The notes beneath the pieces are model-generated. The model searched no databases and had not been told where the DNA came from. It saw nothing but the letters and a program-made list of their open reading frames with translations. A DNA stretch of 64,000 nucleotides, taken from NCBI RefSeq assembly GCF_900113615.1, contig NZ_FOPZ01000001.1:327304-391303 (forward strand). The letters run 5' to 3'. This DNA is from Halorubrum aquaticum. Lineage in GTDB: Archaea > Halobacteriota > Halobacteria > Halobacteriales > Haloferacaceae. A program made the position numbers and the translations under genes. Below, piece by piece: positions 51,245 through 61,879 of the stretch. Within the stretch, counting starts at the first letter, position 1; each line of letters begins with the position of its first letter.

Positions 51245-52336
51245 TCAGACCTCCCGAGCGACCCGCTCGCCCACGTCGAGCCCGTTCGCGAGCGCGGCGT
51301 GGAGCCGTCCCTCGCCGGCGACCCAGTCGCCGAGGACGTACAGCCCCTCGCTCGCGGCCGCGTCGACGGCCCCCTGATCCGCTTCCCCCTCGGGGATCGC
51401 GTAGCGCCACCCCTGGTGGTCCGTCCAGTCGGGGTCGAGAAGCCGGTCGTCGCCCACGATCTCGGCGGCGTGGCCGGCCAGTTCGGCGACGTTGTCGGCG
51501 GGGTCGGCGTCGTAGCGCTCGGCGGACCACTCGCCGCCCGCCTGGACGACGAGCAGGGACTCGCCGTCGGGGACGTGGCCCGCCTTACACTCCTCGCGGG
51601 AGACCCAGCCGACCTCGTGTTCCTTGTCCGTGTTCACGAGCCCGTAGTACGGCCGGTCGAGCGGGAACGAGTAGTGGAGGACCGCGGTCCAGACCGTGCG
51701 ATAGGGCACGTCGGCGGCGGCCTCCCGGAGCGCCTCGCGGGCCGGCGACTCCCACTCGGCGTCGGCGAGGAGCTCGGCGGTCTGGGGGGCCGGCGGGTTC
51801 ACGAGGAGCACGTCGAAGGGTCCCCACTCCTCGCCGTCGGTGTCGACGAGGGTCCAGGCGGCGTCGCGGTCGTCGTTCCCGTCGCCTCCTCGCCCGTCGC
51901 CCGAGTCGCCCCCCTCCCGCCGGATCGTCTCGATCCGGGTCCGCCGGTGGACCGTCGCGTCGGTTCCCCCGAAGAGCCGCTTCGCGATCTGGGTGAGTCC
52001 CATGCGGTAGCTCCACTTGTGTCCGTCGGCGTCGCGGCCGGGCGACACCTCGCCGGACTCCTCGAAGGTGTAGACCGGCTCGGTCGCGTCGACCATCCCC
52101 TCGTCGTCGAGCGTCCCGGTCACGAGTTCGACGACGCGCTCGTCGTCGGACTTGAGGTAGTTCGCGCCGTAGTCGTACACGAGGTCCCGGTCGTCGTTCC
52201 GGCGGGTCGCGGCCCGGCCGCAGAGCCCGCCCGACTTCTCGAGAACGGTCACCTCCGCGTCCGGAACGGCGGTGTCGAGGACGTGCGTCGCCGCCGCCGC
52301 GGCCGCGCCCGCGCCGACGATGCCGATCGTGGTCAT
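51245..52336 (-). CDS. FAD-dependent amine-oxidase-like oxidoreductase
   Basis: A 363-residue flavoprotein. The FAD site is GIVGAGAAAAAATHVL, followed by VTVLEKSGGLCGRAATRR, VYDYGANYLKS and the C-terminal GLYVLGDWVAGEGRLHAALANGLDVGERVA. It resembles renalase/protoporphyrinogen-oxidase-like proteins; the substrate is not evident. I use the ATG at 52336. Confidence 0.85.
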   Translation of the reverse strand: MTTIGIVGAGAAAAAATHVLDTAVPDAEVTVLEKSGGLCGRAATRRNDDRDLVYDYGANYLKSDDERVVELVTGTLDDEGMVDATEPVYTFEESGEVSPGRDADGHKWSYRMGLTQIAKRLFGGTDATVHRRTRIETIRREGGDSGDGRGGDGNDDRDAAWTLVDTDGEEWGPFDVLLVNPPAPQTAELLADAEWESPAREALREAAADVPYRTVWTAVLHYSFPLDRPYYGLVNTDKEHEVGWVSREECKAGHVPDGESLLVVQAGGEWSAERYDADPADNVAELAGHAAEIVGDDRLLDPDWTDHQGWRYAIPEGEADQGAVDAAASEGLYVLGDWVAGEGRLHAALANGLDVGERVAREV

Positions 52337-52399
52337 CGATGTGTACACGATGCGGCCGCGGAGGGATAACCGTTGCCGGGGGCGGAACGGTTGCCGGGC

Positions 52400-53422
52400 T
52401 CAGAACGCGATCTCGAACCGTGCGCCCCCCTCCTCGCTCCCGATCACCGAGACGTCCCAGCCGTGCCCCTCCGCGATCCGCGCCACGATCGAGAGGCCGT
52501 AGCCCGTTCCGTCCTCGCTCGTCGAGTAGCCGTACTCGAACACCTCCATTCGGACGTCCTCGGGGATCCCGGGACCGTCGTCTGAGACGTATAGCGCTCC
52601 TCCCTCGGCCGTTCTGCCGACCCGGACCGTCACGTCGCTGCCGCCGTGGTCGGCCGCGTTTCGAAAGAGGTTCTCGAGGAGTTCTCGGAACCGGCTCGCG
52701 TCGGCCTCGACCGTCCCGAGGGTCGAGTCGATCACCAGCGTGGCCGCGCCCGTCTCCACGTTCCGCCACGACTCGCGGACGACCTCCTCGACGTCGACGG
52801 GTTCGGTCTCGCCGATCGACCGGCCCTCCTTGGAGAGCGCGAGCACGTCGTCGACGAGGTCGTCGATCCGCGAGAGCGACTCCGCGATGCTCTCGAGTTC
52901 GGGGAGGTCGTGTTCCTCCCGGGCGATGTCGGCGTACCCGATCGCGACCGAGAGCGGGTTGCGGATGTCGTGTGCGAGGATGTCCGCGAACTCGTCGAGC
53001 CGGTCCTTCTGGTCGCGGAGCCGTTCCTCCTGTCGTTTCCGTTCGGTGATGTCGCGGATGATCCCCGTGAAGTACTGCTCGCCGTCGTACTCGTGTTCCC
53101 GGAGGCTGATGAGCGTGGGGACCTCGTGGCCCTCCTTGTGTTCGGCGGGCAGTTCGATCCCGTTCCAGTCGATGTTCCGATCGCCCGTCTCGACGTACGA
53201 CGCGAGCGCGGCCATGTGAACCGGCTGGAGTCGCTCCGGGATGACCTTCATCTTCGAGCTGCCGATCAGCTCGTCGGGCGCGTATCCGAGGATGTCCTCG
53301 ACCGCCGGGTTGGCGTAGACGATCTCGCTTTCGGCGTCGATCGTCAACATCCCCTCCGAGGCGTTCTCGACGAGCGTCCGGTAGAAGTCGTCGGATTCGA
53401 TGGGCGGAGGGGAGGCGTCCAT
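52400..53422 (-). CDS. PAS-domain sensor histidine kinase
   Basis: A 340-residue kinase. A PAS domain (residues about 12-130: FYRTLVENASEGMLTIDAESEIVYANPAVEDILGY, ending FTGIIRDITERKRQEERL) precedes the kinase core. Phosphoacceptor His151 lies in ADILAHDIRNPLSVAIG, the N box is LLENLFRNAADHGG, and the G boxes are VSDDGPGIP and GTGYGLSI. There are no membrane segments, so it senses a cytoplasmic signal. No response regulator is adjacent. Start ATG 53422. Confidence 0.92.
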   Translation of the reverse strand: MDASPPPIESDDFYRTLVENASEGMLTIDAESEIVYANPAVEDILGYAPDELIGSSKMKVIPERLQPVHMAALASYVETGDRNIDWNGIELPAEHKEGHEVPTLISLREHEYDGEQYFTGIIRDITERKRQEERLRDQKDRLDEFADILAHDIRNPLSVAIGYADIAREEHDLPELESIAESLSRIDDLVDDVLALSKEGRSIGETEPVDVEEVVRESWRNVETGAATLVIDSTLGTVEADASRFRELLENLFRNAADHGGSDVTVRVGRTAEGGALYVSDDGPGIPEDVRMEVFEYGYSTSEDGTGYGLSIVARIAEGHGWDVSVIGSEEGGARFEIAF

Positions 53423-53496
53423 TCGTCTTCTGGGAGTTCCTGGGACCCCCGACAATTAACCTTTGATATCGGTCGCCCCGGCGGATCGGCGCGGGT

Positions 53497-54669
53497 TCAC
53501 TTCTCGATGATGCTCTCCTCGACGGCCTCGCCGAAGTGACGCGCGACGTCCTCGTAGTAGACGAGCGCCTCGTCGCCGACCTCGAGGTCGGTGATCGCCT
53601 TGCGCCCCTCGCTCGTGGCGACCTTCACGGTCTCGGCGTTCTGGATGAGCGTCTCGATCCGGTCGATCCCGTCGTCGGTCTCGAGTTCCGCCTGCACCCG
53701 GAACATGGGGCGCTTCTCGATCTTCACGCGGCCGACGATCGCCTCGCGGGTGTGCCCCTGGGTGTCGACGACTTGGACCTCGTCGCCGCTCGACAGCTCC
53801 GCGAGGTAGTTCGTGCCGCCCTCGGGGTTCCGCACGTAGGCGTGGACCGCGCCCGCGTTCACGCGAAACGGACGCGACTCGACGTACGGCGACTCCGCGG
53901 TCTCCGCGTGGACGAAGAAGAGGCCGCGGGACATCGACCCGACCAACATCCCCTCGGCGTCGTCCATCAGCGAGCCGGTGTCGATACAGACCCGGTCGGC
54001 CATCCCGGTCTGTTCCACCGCGGTCACCTCGGCGTATCGGAGGTCGAGCGTCTCGCGGTCGGCCGCGTCCCGGGCCTCGACCGCCCCGCGGATCTCGTCG
54101 GGGGAGTCGGCGTCCAACAGGACGCCGTCCGCGCCGATCTCCAGCGTCTCGAAGGCGGTCCGGGCCTCCGCCGCGGTGGTCGCGCCCGCGATAAGGTGGG
54201 TCTCCTCGCCGACGCGGGCGATCAGGTTCTCGAGGGGAATGATCGACCAGTCCTCGCCGACGATCACCGTGAAGTCGGCCGCCTCGGCCGCCTCCTCGGC
54301 GAACGCCTCGTACTCCGTGCCGAGCACGCGGACGTACGCGCCCTGCGCGCGGTCGTCGCGCCGCCGGAGGGTCGTGAGGTCGGCCGACCCCGAGAAGTCC
54401 TCGGGGAGGTCGATGGTGCCGTCGCCCTCGCCGCCCTTCCCGACGAAGTAGGCGTCCGCCTCCGCGTTCTCGTCGTCGCCGTCGACGACGTCGGCGTCCG
54501 CGAGGAACGCCGCGACGTTCACGTCGCCGAGTTCCCTGACGCGCGCGACGTCCGTCTCGTCGACGAGTACCCAGTCCGCGCCCGCCTCGATGGCGGCCGT
54601 GATCCGTCGCTTCCGCGTCTCCCAGTCGCCGACCGCGCCGTCGGCTTTGACCCAGACCGTGCGTGTCAT
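53497..54669 (-). CDS. 3-dehydroquinate synthase II (archaeal AroB')
   Basis: A 390-residue enzyme that turns the AroA' product into 3-dehydroquinate in the archaeal shikimate route. Signatures: VWVKADGAVGDWETRKRRITAAIEAGADWVLVD, then IVGEDWSIIPLENLIARV, IDTGSLMDDAEGMLVGSMSRGLFFVHAET and YVESRPFRVNAGAVHAYV. Length is a little above the methanogen enzymes. It is downstream of the aroA' gene, with a 96-base gap, in the leftward aromatic amino acid cluster. Confidence 0.93.
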   Translation of the reverse strand: MTRTVWVKADGAVGDWETRKRRITAAIEAGADWVLVDETDVARVRELGDVNVAAFLADADVVDGDDENAEADAYFVGKGGEGDGTIDLPEDFSGSADLTTLRRRDDRAQGAYVRVLGTEYEAFAEEAAEAADFTVIVGEDWSIIPLENLIARVGEETHLIAGATTAAEARTAFETLEIGADGVLLDADSPDEIRGAVEARDAADRETLDLRYAEVTAVEQTGMADRVCIDTGSLMDDAEGMLVGSMSRGLFFVHAETAESPYVESRPFRVNAGAVHAYVRNPEGGTNYLAELSSGDEVQVVDTQGHTREAIVGRVKIEKRPMFRVQAELETDDGIDRIETLIQNAETVKVATSEGRKAITDLEVGDEALVYYEDVARHFGEAVEESIIEK

Positions 54670-54765
54670 TACCGGAACCTCACGGGGGCGGTGCTTGAAA
54701 ACTGCGGAAGGGACATGCGGGTAGTGATGTCGACGCCGCGATCGATATCGCTCGCGCCCGGACGC

Positions 54766-55557
54766 TCAGGCCTCGAGGAACCCGCCGGCGTCGAGCGCCG
54801 TCTCCACGTCGGCGTCGTCGTGGACGACCGCGGACACCGCGCTCGCGATCCCCTGCGGGTCGTCGTGCTGGAAGATCGACCGACCCATCGAGACGCCCGC
54901 CGCGCCGCCGTCCATCGCGCCGCGGACCATCTCGACGGTCTCGCGGTCCGTCCCCTTCGACCCGCCGGCGATGACGACCGGAAGCCGGGTCGACTCCGTG
55001 ACCCGCCCGAAGGTGTCGCCGTCGCCGGAGTAGCCGGTCTTCACCACGTCCGCGCCGAGCTCCTCGGCGAGCCGGACCGCGTGCCCGAGCGACTCGGGGT
55101 CCGTGCTGTCGACGCCCGGTCCGCGCGCGTACGCCATCGCGAGCACGGGAAGCCCGAGCCGCGAGGCGTCCTCCGAGAGCTCCGCCAGCTCCTCGATCTG
55201 ATCGGGCTCGTAGTCCGACCCGACGTTGATGTGGAAGGAGACCGCGTCCGCGCCGGCGCGGACGGCCGCCTCCGCGCTGGCGGTGACGCGTTTGTCCTGT
55301 TCGTCCGGGCCGATCGTCGTCGAGGCGTTGGCGTGGACGATGTAGCCCGCGCCGTTCTTGTTGTCGTGGACGCGCGGGGCGATCCCCCGCTGGGTGAGCA
55401 CCGCGTCCGCGCCGCCGCTCGTGACGCCGTCTATCGTCGACTCGATGTCGACGAGTCCCTTTACCGCGCCCATCGTGATCCCGTGGTCCATCGGGACGAT
55501 GAGGTATCGATCGTTCGTGGAGATCCGGTCGAGTCGTGCTGAGAGTCCTGCTGTCAT
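54766..55557 (-). CDS. 2-amino-3,7-dideoxy-D-threo-hept-6-ulosonate synthase (AroA')
   Basis: A 263-residue class I aldolase of the DeoC/FbaB family. Family points are LIVPMDHGITMGAVKGLVD, the lysine that forms the Schiff base in ADVVKTGYSGDGDTF, and PVVIAGGSKGTDRETVEMV with the phosphate-binding region GVSMGRSIFQHDDPQGIASAVSAVVH. It condenses aspartate semialdehyde with a sugar-derived ketose to start the archaeal aromatic pathway. It lies between trpA and the AroB' gene. Confidence 0.92.
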   Translation of the reverse strand: MTAGLSARLDRISTNDRYLIVPMDHGITMGAVKGLVDIESTIDGVTSGGADAVLTQRGIAPRVHDNKNGAGYIVHANASTTIGPDEQDKRVTASAEAAVRAGADAVSFHINVGSDYEPDQIEELAELSEDASRLGLPVLAMAYARGPGVDSTDPESLGHAVRLAEELGADVVKTGYSGDGDTFGRVTESTRLPVVIAGGSKGTDRETVEMVRGAMDGGAAGVSMGRSIFQHDDPQGIASAVSAVVHDDADVETALDAGGFLEA

Positions 55558-55710
55558 TGTGGATCGGTCTTATGTGACCCTGTGTCAAAGGGAGGTAAGT
55601 CGGTTTCGTTCCGGGACGTATTGGCTCCCATTCCCGCCGGGGAGCGGCGCGGTTCCGTGGCACGGAGCGGTGCGACTCGACAGCCCCGATTCGCACCACG
55701 ACGACGCGGA

Positions 55711-56577
55711 TCAGCGCGACTCCGCCGCCCCGGTCCGCGCCGCGTACCCGCGTTCGGCGCCCTCCTTCAGCTCCCGCGAGAGCGACTCGAGCCGGTCGGC
55801 GACCGCGTCGGTCGACAGGTCGTTCTCGACGCCGTCGGCGACGATGTCGACGAGCGCCGACCCGACGATGATCCCGTCGGCCCCGCCCGCGACGATGCGC
55901 TCGGCGTGCTCGCCCGTCGAGATCCCGAACCCGACGGCCTTCGGCACGTCGTACTCCCGGAGCCGGTCGAGGCTCTCGGTCGTGCTGTCGGCCACGTCGC
56001 TCTTCGCGCCGGTCGTTCCCAGCCGGGCCTGGACGTAGACGTATCCCGAGACCCGGCTCATAATGCGCTCGAGCCGGTCACCCGTCGTCGTCGGCGCGAC
56101 GATGAACACCAGGTCCAGCCCGAACTCGTCGCAGGCCTCCCGCAACGGGTCGGCCTCCTCGGCGGGGAGGTCGGGGACGACGAACCCCTCCAAGCCCACC
56201 TCGGCGGCCTTCTCGACGAAGGCGCGGGGGCCGTCGCTACCTCCGAACTGGTAGATCAGGTTGTAGTACGTCATACACACGAGCGGCGCGTCCACGTCGA
56301 GCTCCTCGACGAACTCGAAGAAGCGGTCGGGCGTCATCCCGGCCTCGAGCGAGCGCACGACCGCCCCCTGGATCGTCGGCCCCTCGGCGATCGGCTCGGA
56401 GAAGGGCAGGCCCAGTTCGATGACGTCCGCGCCGCCGCGGTCGAGCGCCTCGACGTACGCGAGCGAGGCGTCGTAGTCGGGGTCGCCGACCGCGAGGTAC
56501 GGGATGTAGGCGGGCCCGCCCGCGAAGGCGTCGGCGATGGCCTCGCTGTTGCCGGTCGCCGCCGTTCGTTCGGACAT
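55711..56577 (-). CDS. trpA: Tryptophan synthase alpha subunit
   Basis: A 288-residue TIM-barrel subunit that releases indole from indole-3-glycerol phosphate. The signature [17 protein letters not shown] contains the catalytic Glu; where most bacteria have SDPLADGP this reads SEPIAEGP, so a general acid Asp is Glu, a change I believe is usual in haloarchaea. The phosphate site is [15 protein letters not shown] and [10 protein letters not shown]. Its ATG is adjacent to the trpB stop. Confidence 0.95.
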   Translation of the reverse strand: MSERTAATGNSEAIADAFAGGPAYIPYLAVGDPDYDASLAYVEALDRGGADVIELGLPFSEPIAEGPTIQGAVVRSLEAGMTPDRFFEFVEELDVDAPLVCMTYYNLIYQFGGSDGPRAFVEKAAEVGLEGFVVPDLPAEEADPLREACDEFGLDLVFIVAPTTTGDRLERIMSRVSGYVYVQARLGTTGAKSDVADSTTESLDRLREYDVPKAVGFGISTGEHAERIVAGGADGIIVGSALVDIVADGVENDLSTDAVADRLESLSRELKEGAERGYAARTGAAESR

Positions 56578-57882
56578 TCAGATCCCCCCCGTGAACATCG
56601 ACATGTCCGGCGCGCCCGCGACGTCGCGGCCGTCGGTCTCCTCGATCACGGACTCGAGGTCCTTGTCGCCGCGGCCGGAGACGGTCACTATCACCCGCTC
56701 GCCGAGGTCCCCGGCGTGCTCCTCGAGGTAGCCGAACGCGTGGGCGGTCTCCAGCGCCGGGATGATCCCCTCGGTGTTCGAGAGGCGGTGGAAGCCCTCG
56801 AGGGCGGCGTCGTCGTCGACCGCGACCGGCGTGACCCGGCCCTCGTCGACGAGGTAGGCGAGTTCGGGGCCGACGCCGGCGTAATCGAGCCCGGAGGAGA
56901 CCGAGTGGCTCTCCATGATCTGGCCGTCGGAGTCCTGGAGCAGCTTGGTGCGCGCGCCGTGGAGCACCCCCTCCTCGCCGGCGTAGAGCGACGCGGAGTT
57001 GGGCGCGACGCCCGCCTCCTCGTCGACCTCGAGGGTGGATCCGCCCGCCTCGATCGCGTGGAGCGCGACCGACTCGTCGTCGACGAACCCCGCGAACGAC
57101 CCCATCGTGTTGGAGCCGCCGCCCGCGCAGGCGACCACGTCGGTCGGCAACTCGCCCGTCTTCTCGATCGCCTGTTCACGGGCCTCCTCGGAGATGACCG
57201 CCTGGAAGTCCCGGACCATCACCGGGAACGGGTGCGGCCCCACCACCGACCCGATCACGTAGTGGGTGTTCTCGACGGTGGTCGCCCAGTCGCGCATCGT
57301 CTCCGAGATGGCCTCCTTCAGCGTCCCGCGGCCGGCGGTCACGGGGTTCACCTCCGCACCGTTGAGCTTCATCCGGAAGACGTTGGGGCGCTGGCGGTTG
57401 ATGTCGCGCTCGCCCATGTAGATCTCACAGGGCATGTCGAGGTGCGCGGCCGCCATCGCGGTCGCGGTGCCGTGTTGGCCCGCGCCCGTCTCCGCGACGA
57501 TGCGCTCCTTCCCCATGTACTTCGCCAACAGCACCTGGCCGAGGGCGTTGTTCAGCTTGTGTGCGCCGCCGTGAAGCAAGTCCTCGCGTTTGAGGTAGAC
57601 CTCGCGGTCGTAGCGCTCGGAGAGCCGCTCCGCGCGCTGGAGCGGCGTCGGTCGGCCGCCGAAGTCGGCCAGTCGCTCGCGGAACTCGTCCATGAACCCG
57701 TCCTCGTTGTCGAGGACGTAGCGCTCGTAGGCGTCGGTCAGCTCCTCGATCGCGGGCATCAGCGCCTCGGGGACGTACTGGCCGCCGTAGCGGCCGAACT
57801 TCCCGTTCTCGCGGCCGCGCTCGCGACCCGGCCGCCGCGAGGGTTTCGATGCGTCGTTCGTCGTGGATCCCGTCTCGCTCAT
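56578..57882 (-). CDS. trpB: Tryptophan synthase beta subunit
   Basis: A 434-residue PLP enzyme joining indole and serine. PLP Lys is in [16 protein letters not shown], the phosphate loop is AGGGSNTMG, the catalytic Glu lies in [18 protein letters not shown], and [11 protein letters not shown] is the C-terminal signature. The start ATG 57882 overlaps the trpC stop (ATGA). The first 35 residues are a disordered extension ([19 protein letters not shown]) before [10 protein letters not shown]. Confidence 0.95.
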   Translation of the reverse strand: MSETGSTTNDASKPSRRPGRERGRENGKFGRYGGQYVPEALMPAIEELTDAYERYVLDNEDGFMDEFRERLADFGGRPTPLQRAERLSERYDREVYLKREDLLHGGAHKLNNALGQVLLAKYMGKERIVAETGAGQHGTATAMAAAHLDMPCEIYMGERDINRQRPNVFRMKLNGAEVNPVTAGRGTLKEAISETMRDWATTVENTHYVIGSVVGPHPFPVMVRDFQAVISEEAREQAIEKTGELPTDVVACAGGGSNTMGSFAGFVDDESVALHAIEAGGSTLEVDEEAGVAPNSASLYAGEEGVLHGARTKLLQDSDGQIMESHSVSSGLDYAGVGPELAYLVDEGRVTPVAVDDDAALEGFHRLSNTEGIIPALETAHAFGYLEEHAGDLGERVIVTVSGRGDKDLESVIEETDGRDVAGAPDMSMFTGGI

Positions 57883-58709
57883 ATACGTGTCTCCGGGGCG
57901 TCGTCGGTGGAGTGAGTGTCGGTTTCCGCCCGGGTCAGCGCCCGCGTGTTCGCCTCGACGTCGCCGTCCATGATCGCGCTGCCGACGAGCAGCGCGTCCG
58001 CGCCGGCCGCCCGCATCCGGCGGGCGTCCGCGGGCGTCGCGATCCCGCTCTCGGCGATCAGCGTCGCGTCGTCGGGAACCGCCGGCGCGACCGACTCGAA
58101 GGTCCCGAGGTCGACCTCCAGTTCGGCGAGGTCGCGGTTGTTCACGCCGATCAGCGTCGCGCCCGCGTCGACGGCGGCGGCGAGCTCCTCGCGGTCGTGG
58201 ACCTCGACGAGGACCTGGAACTCCCGGTCGCGGGCGGCTGCGAGCAACTCGGGGAGATCGTCGCCGACGAACCGCGCGATGAGCAGGACGACGTCGCTCT
58301 CGACGGCGTCGAGCTGGGACGCTCCCACGATGAAGTCCTTGCGGAGGACCGGCACGTCGACGGCCTCGCGCACGCGCTCGAGCGTTTCCGTGCTCCCGCC
58401 GAAGTGTTCCGGTTCGGTGAGCACGCTCAGCGCGGCCGCGCCGCCCGCGACCATCGACTCGGCCAGTTCGACCGGGTCGTCCTCGCGGGTCCCTTCCGTG
58501 GTCGGACTGGTGGGTTTGACCTCCGCGATCACGGGAACGCGGCCGTCGGCCTCCGCACGCTCGAAGGCGGCGCGGAGGTCGCGCGGATCGACGGATGAGC
58601 GGTCTGAAGCCGCCGTCTCGTCCGTTTCTCGCCCGCCCGTCCCCGCTCGATCGCGGGCCGCGGCCAGGATCGACCGTACCGCCGGATCCAGTTCCGCTGT
58701 GTCGTCCAT
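57879..58709 (-). CDS. trpC: Indole-3-glycerol phosphate synthase
   Basis: A 276-residue TIM barrel. The N-terminal Lys/Glu pocket is [14 protein letters not shown], catalytic Lys in [16 protein letters not shown], and the C-terminal phosphate site is [31 protein letters not shown]. It makes indole-3-glycerol phosphate for TrpAB. First gene of the leftward cluster. The paired TGTACA boxes lie just before its ATG. Confidence 0.94.
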   Translation of the reverse strand: MDDTAELDPAVRSILAAARDRAGTGGRETDETAASDRSSVDPRDLRAAFERAEADGRVPVIAEVKPTSPTTEGTREDDPVELAESMVAGGAAALSVLTEPEHFGGSTETLERVREAVDVPVLRKDFIVGASQLDAVESDVVLLIARFVGDDLPELLAAARDREFQVLVEVHDREELAAAVDAGATLIGVNNRDLAELEVDLGTFESVAPAVPDDATLIAESGIATPADARRMRAAGADALLVGSAIMDGDVEANTRALTRAETDTHSTDDAPETRI

Positions 58710-58740
58710 TACTGTACACTAATGAACGTATCTGTACATA
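58710..58740 (-). promoter_or_regulatory. Paired TGTACA boxes upstream of trpC
   Basis: The self-complementary TGTACA occurs at 58713-58718 and 58733-58738, with 20 bases from centre to centre (about two helical turns), immediately before the trpC ATG at 58709 and partly overlapping the likely TATA/start region. It fits an operator for a dimeric repressor, controlling the trp cluster. Confidence 0.45.
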
Positions 58741-58835
58741 AGACTTGCGGGGGGTGGAGCCATCGGCGGGGAGCGAGTCCGCGATCGGACCGGTCCCTCG
58801 GTCGGTTTATCCGTCACGGAGACGCATCGGACCGT

Positions 58836-59300
58836 ATGGCCACGAGCGGTACTTCGGGAGTCTTCGCGCGCGAGTACGACGCGATCGGCCGGGCGGTCGA
58901 GGTCGGCTTCGCCGGCGGGCGGGCGATCGCCGTGTCGTTTCCGGGGACGGTTCCGGACGACGCGTCGAGCGACCACGACCTGCTCGACCGGATCGGCGAC
59001 GCCCTCGACGGCGAGCCGGAGTCGTTCGACGACGTCGAGGTCGGGCTCACCGTGCCCACCGACCAACGGCGCGTCCTCGAGGCACTTCGCGAGCTACCCG
59101 TCGGCGAGTCCGCGTCCGTGAGCCGTCTCACGCGGCTGGTCGGGCTCGACGACGACGACGCGGAAGACCTCGAACTGGTGACGCGGGCCCTGCGCGAGAA
59201 CCCGCTCCCGGTGATCCTCCCGGACCACCGCGTCGAGGGCGGTCCGTACGCGACCCCCGGCGACGTTCGGAGCGTCCTCCGGAGCACCGAAGGGATCTGA
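58836..59300 (+). CDS. Alkyltransferase-like (ATL) / MGMT-family protein lacking the reactive Cys
   Basis: A 154-residue protein with an MGMT DNA-binding-domain signature: GLTVPTDQRRVLEALRELPVGESASVSRLTRLVGL, then RALRENPLPVILPDHRVEGG. The acceptor motif PCHRV of O6-alkylguanine methyltransferase is PDHRV (Pro129-Asp130-His131-Arg132), so it cannot accept alkyl groups by the normal route. ATL proteins bind O6-alkylguanine and hand lesions to nucleotide excision repair, the likely role here. I start at ATG 58836. Confidence 0.78.
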   Translation: MATSGTSGVFAREYDAIGRAVEVGFAGGRAIAVSFPGTVPDDASSDHDLLDRIGDALDGEPESFDDVEVGLTVPTDQRRVLEALRELPVGESASVSRLTRLVGLDDDDAEDLELVTRALRENPLPVILPDHRVEGGPYATPGDVRSVLRSTEGI

Positions 59301-59338
59301 GCCGCACCACGGGGGTCACGCGGTTCGGAGCGACCGGC

Positions 59339-59713
59339 CTATCGACGCCCGACGACCGAGTTCGCGTCCTCGCCCTCGGTGACCGTGTCCGCGCTCTCCA
59401 CGCGCCAGGCGTTCCCCCGGCGACCGGTCCGCCGTAACTCGAGGCGGACGGGATCGCCCCGTTCGACCTCGTCGAGCACTCGCGCGAGTTCGTCGCCGCC
59501 GCACTCGACCACGTGAAACGTCCTGTTCCGGGAGGGCTCCAGGACGGTCATCGCGTCGTGGTCGTTCCTCGCCCTGACGACGACGTACTCGCCGCTCCGT
59601 TTCATCACGTGGTAACACACGAAGAATCCGGCAATAAATGTTAGGGACGAAAGCACAATCAGTACACGATCGTCCGTCGGGATCCCGGTTTCCCCCGGAC
59701 GGCGACGGGCCAT
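59339..59713 (-). CDS. Membrane-anchored paralogue of the 17.9-kb small protein
   Basis: A 124-residue protein: one membrane segment near residues 18-37 (VLIVLSSLTFIAGFFVCYHV) followed by a domain like the protein at 17876-18112 (GEYVVVRARNDHDAMTVLEPSRNRTFHVVECGGDELARVLDEVERGDPVRLELRRTGRRGNAWRV). The ATG at 59713 is preferred; the TTG at 59731 is an alternative. Family function unknown. Confidence 0.65.
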   Translation of the reverse strand: MARRRPGETGIPTDDRVLIVLSSLTFIAGFFVCYHVMKRSGEYVVVRARNDHDAMTVLEPSRNRTFHVVECGGDELARVLDEVERGDPVRLELRRTGRRGNAWRVESADTVTEGEDANSVVGRR

Positions 59714-59762
59714 CGCCTGCCGGTCGGACAAAGTATACCTTCCTCCGGTCTGGAGTACCCGT

Positions 59763-61721
<1,959 letters not shown>

Positions 61722-61879
61722 GTTTCGGATCCAAGCGCGAGTACGAAACGCGACCGACATACATTCGGGAGGGAGACGACGAGAGACCGGTCGGTTCTCC
61801 ATGACAGTAGCGCGAACCGCTCGTCCTCGATGATTCACCGAAAAAAACATGTTTCGTCTCCCTCAACGAATACGAAACG

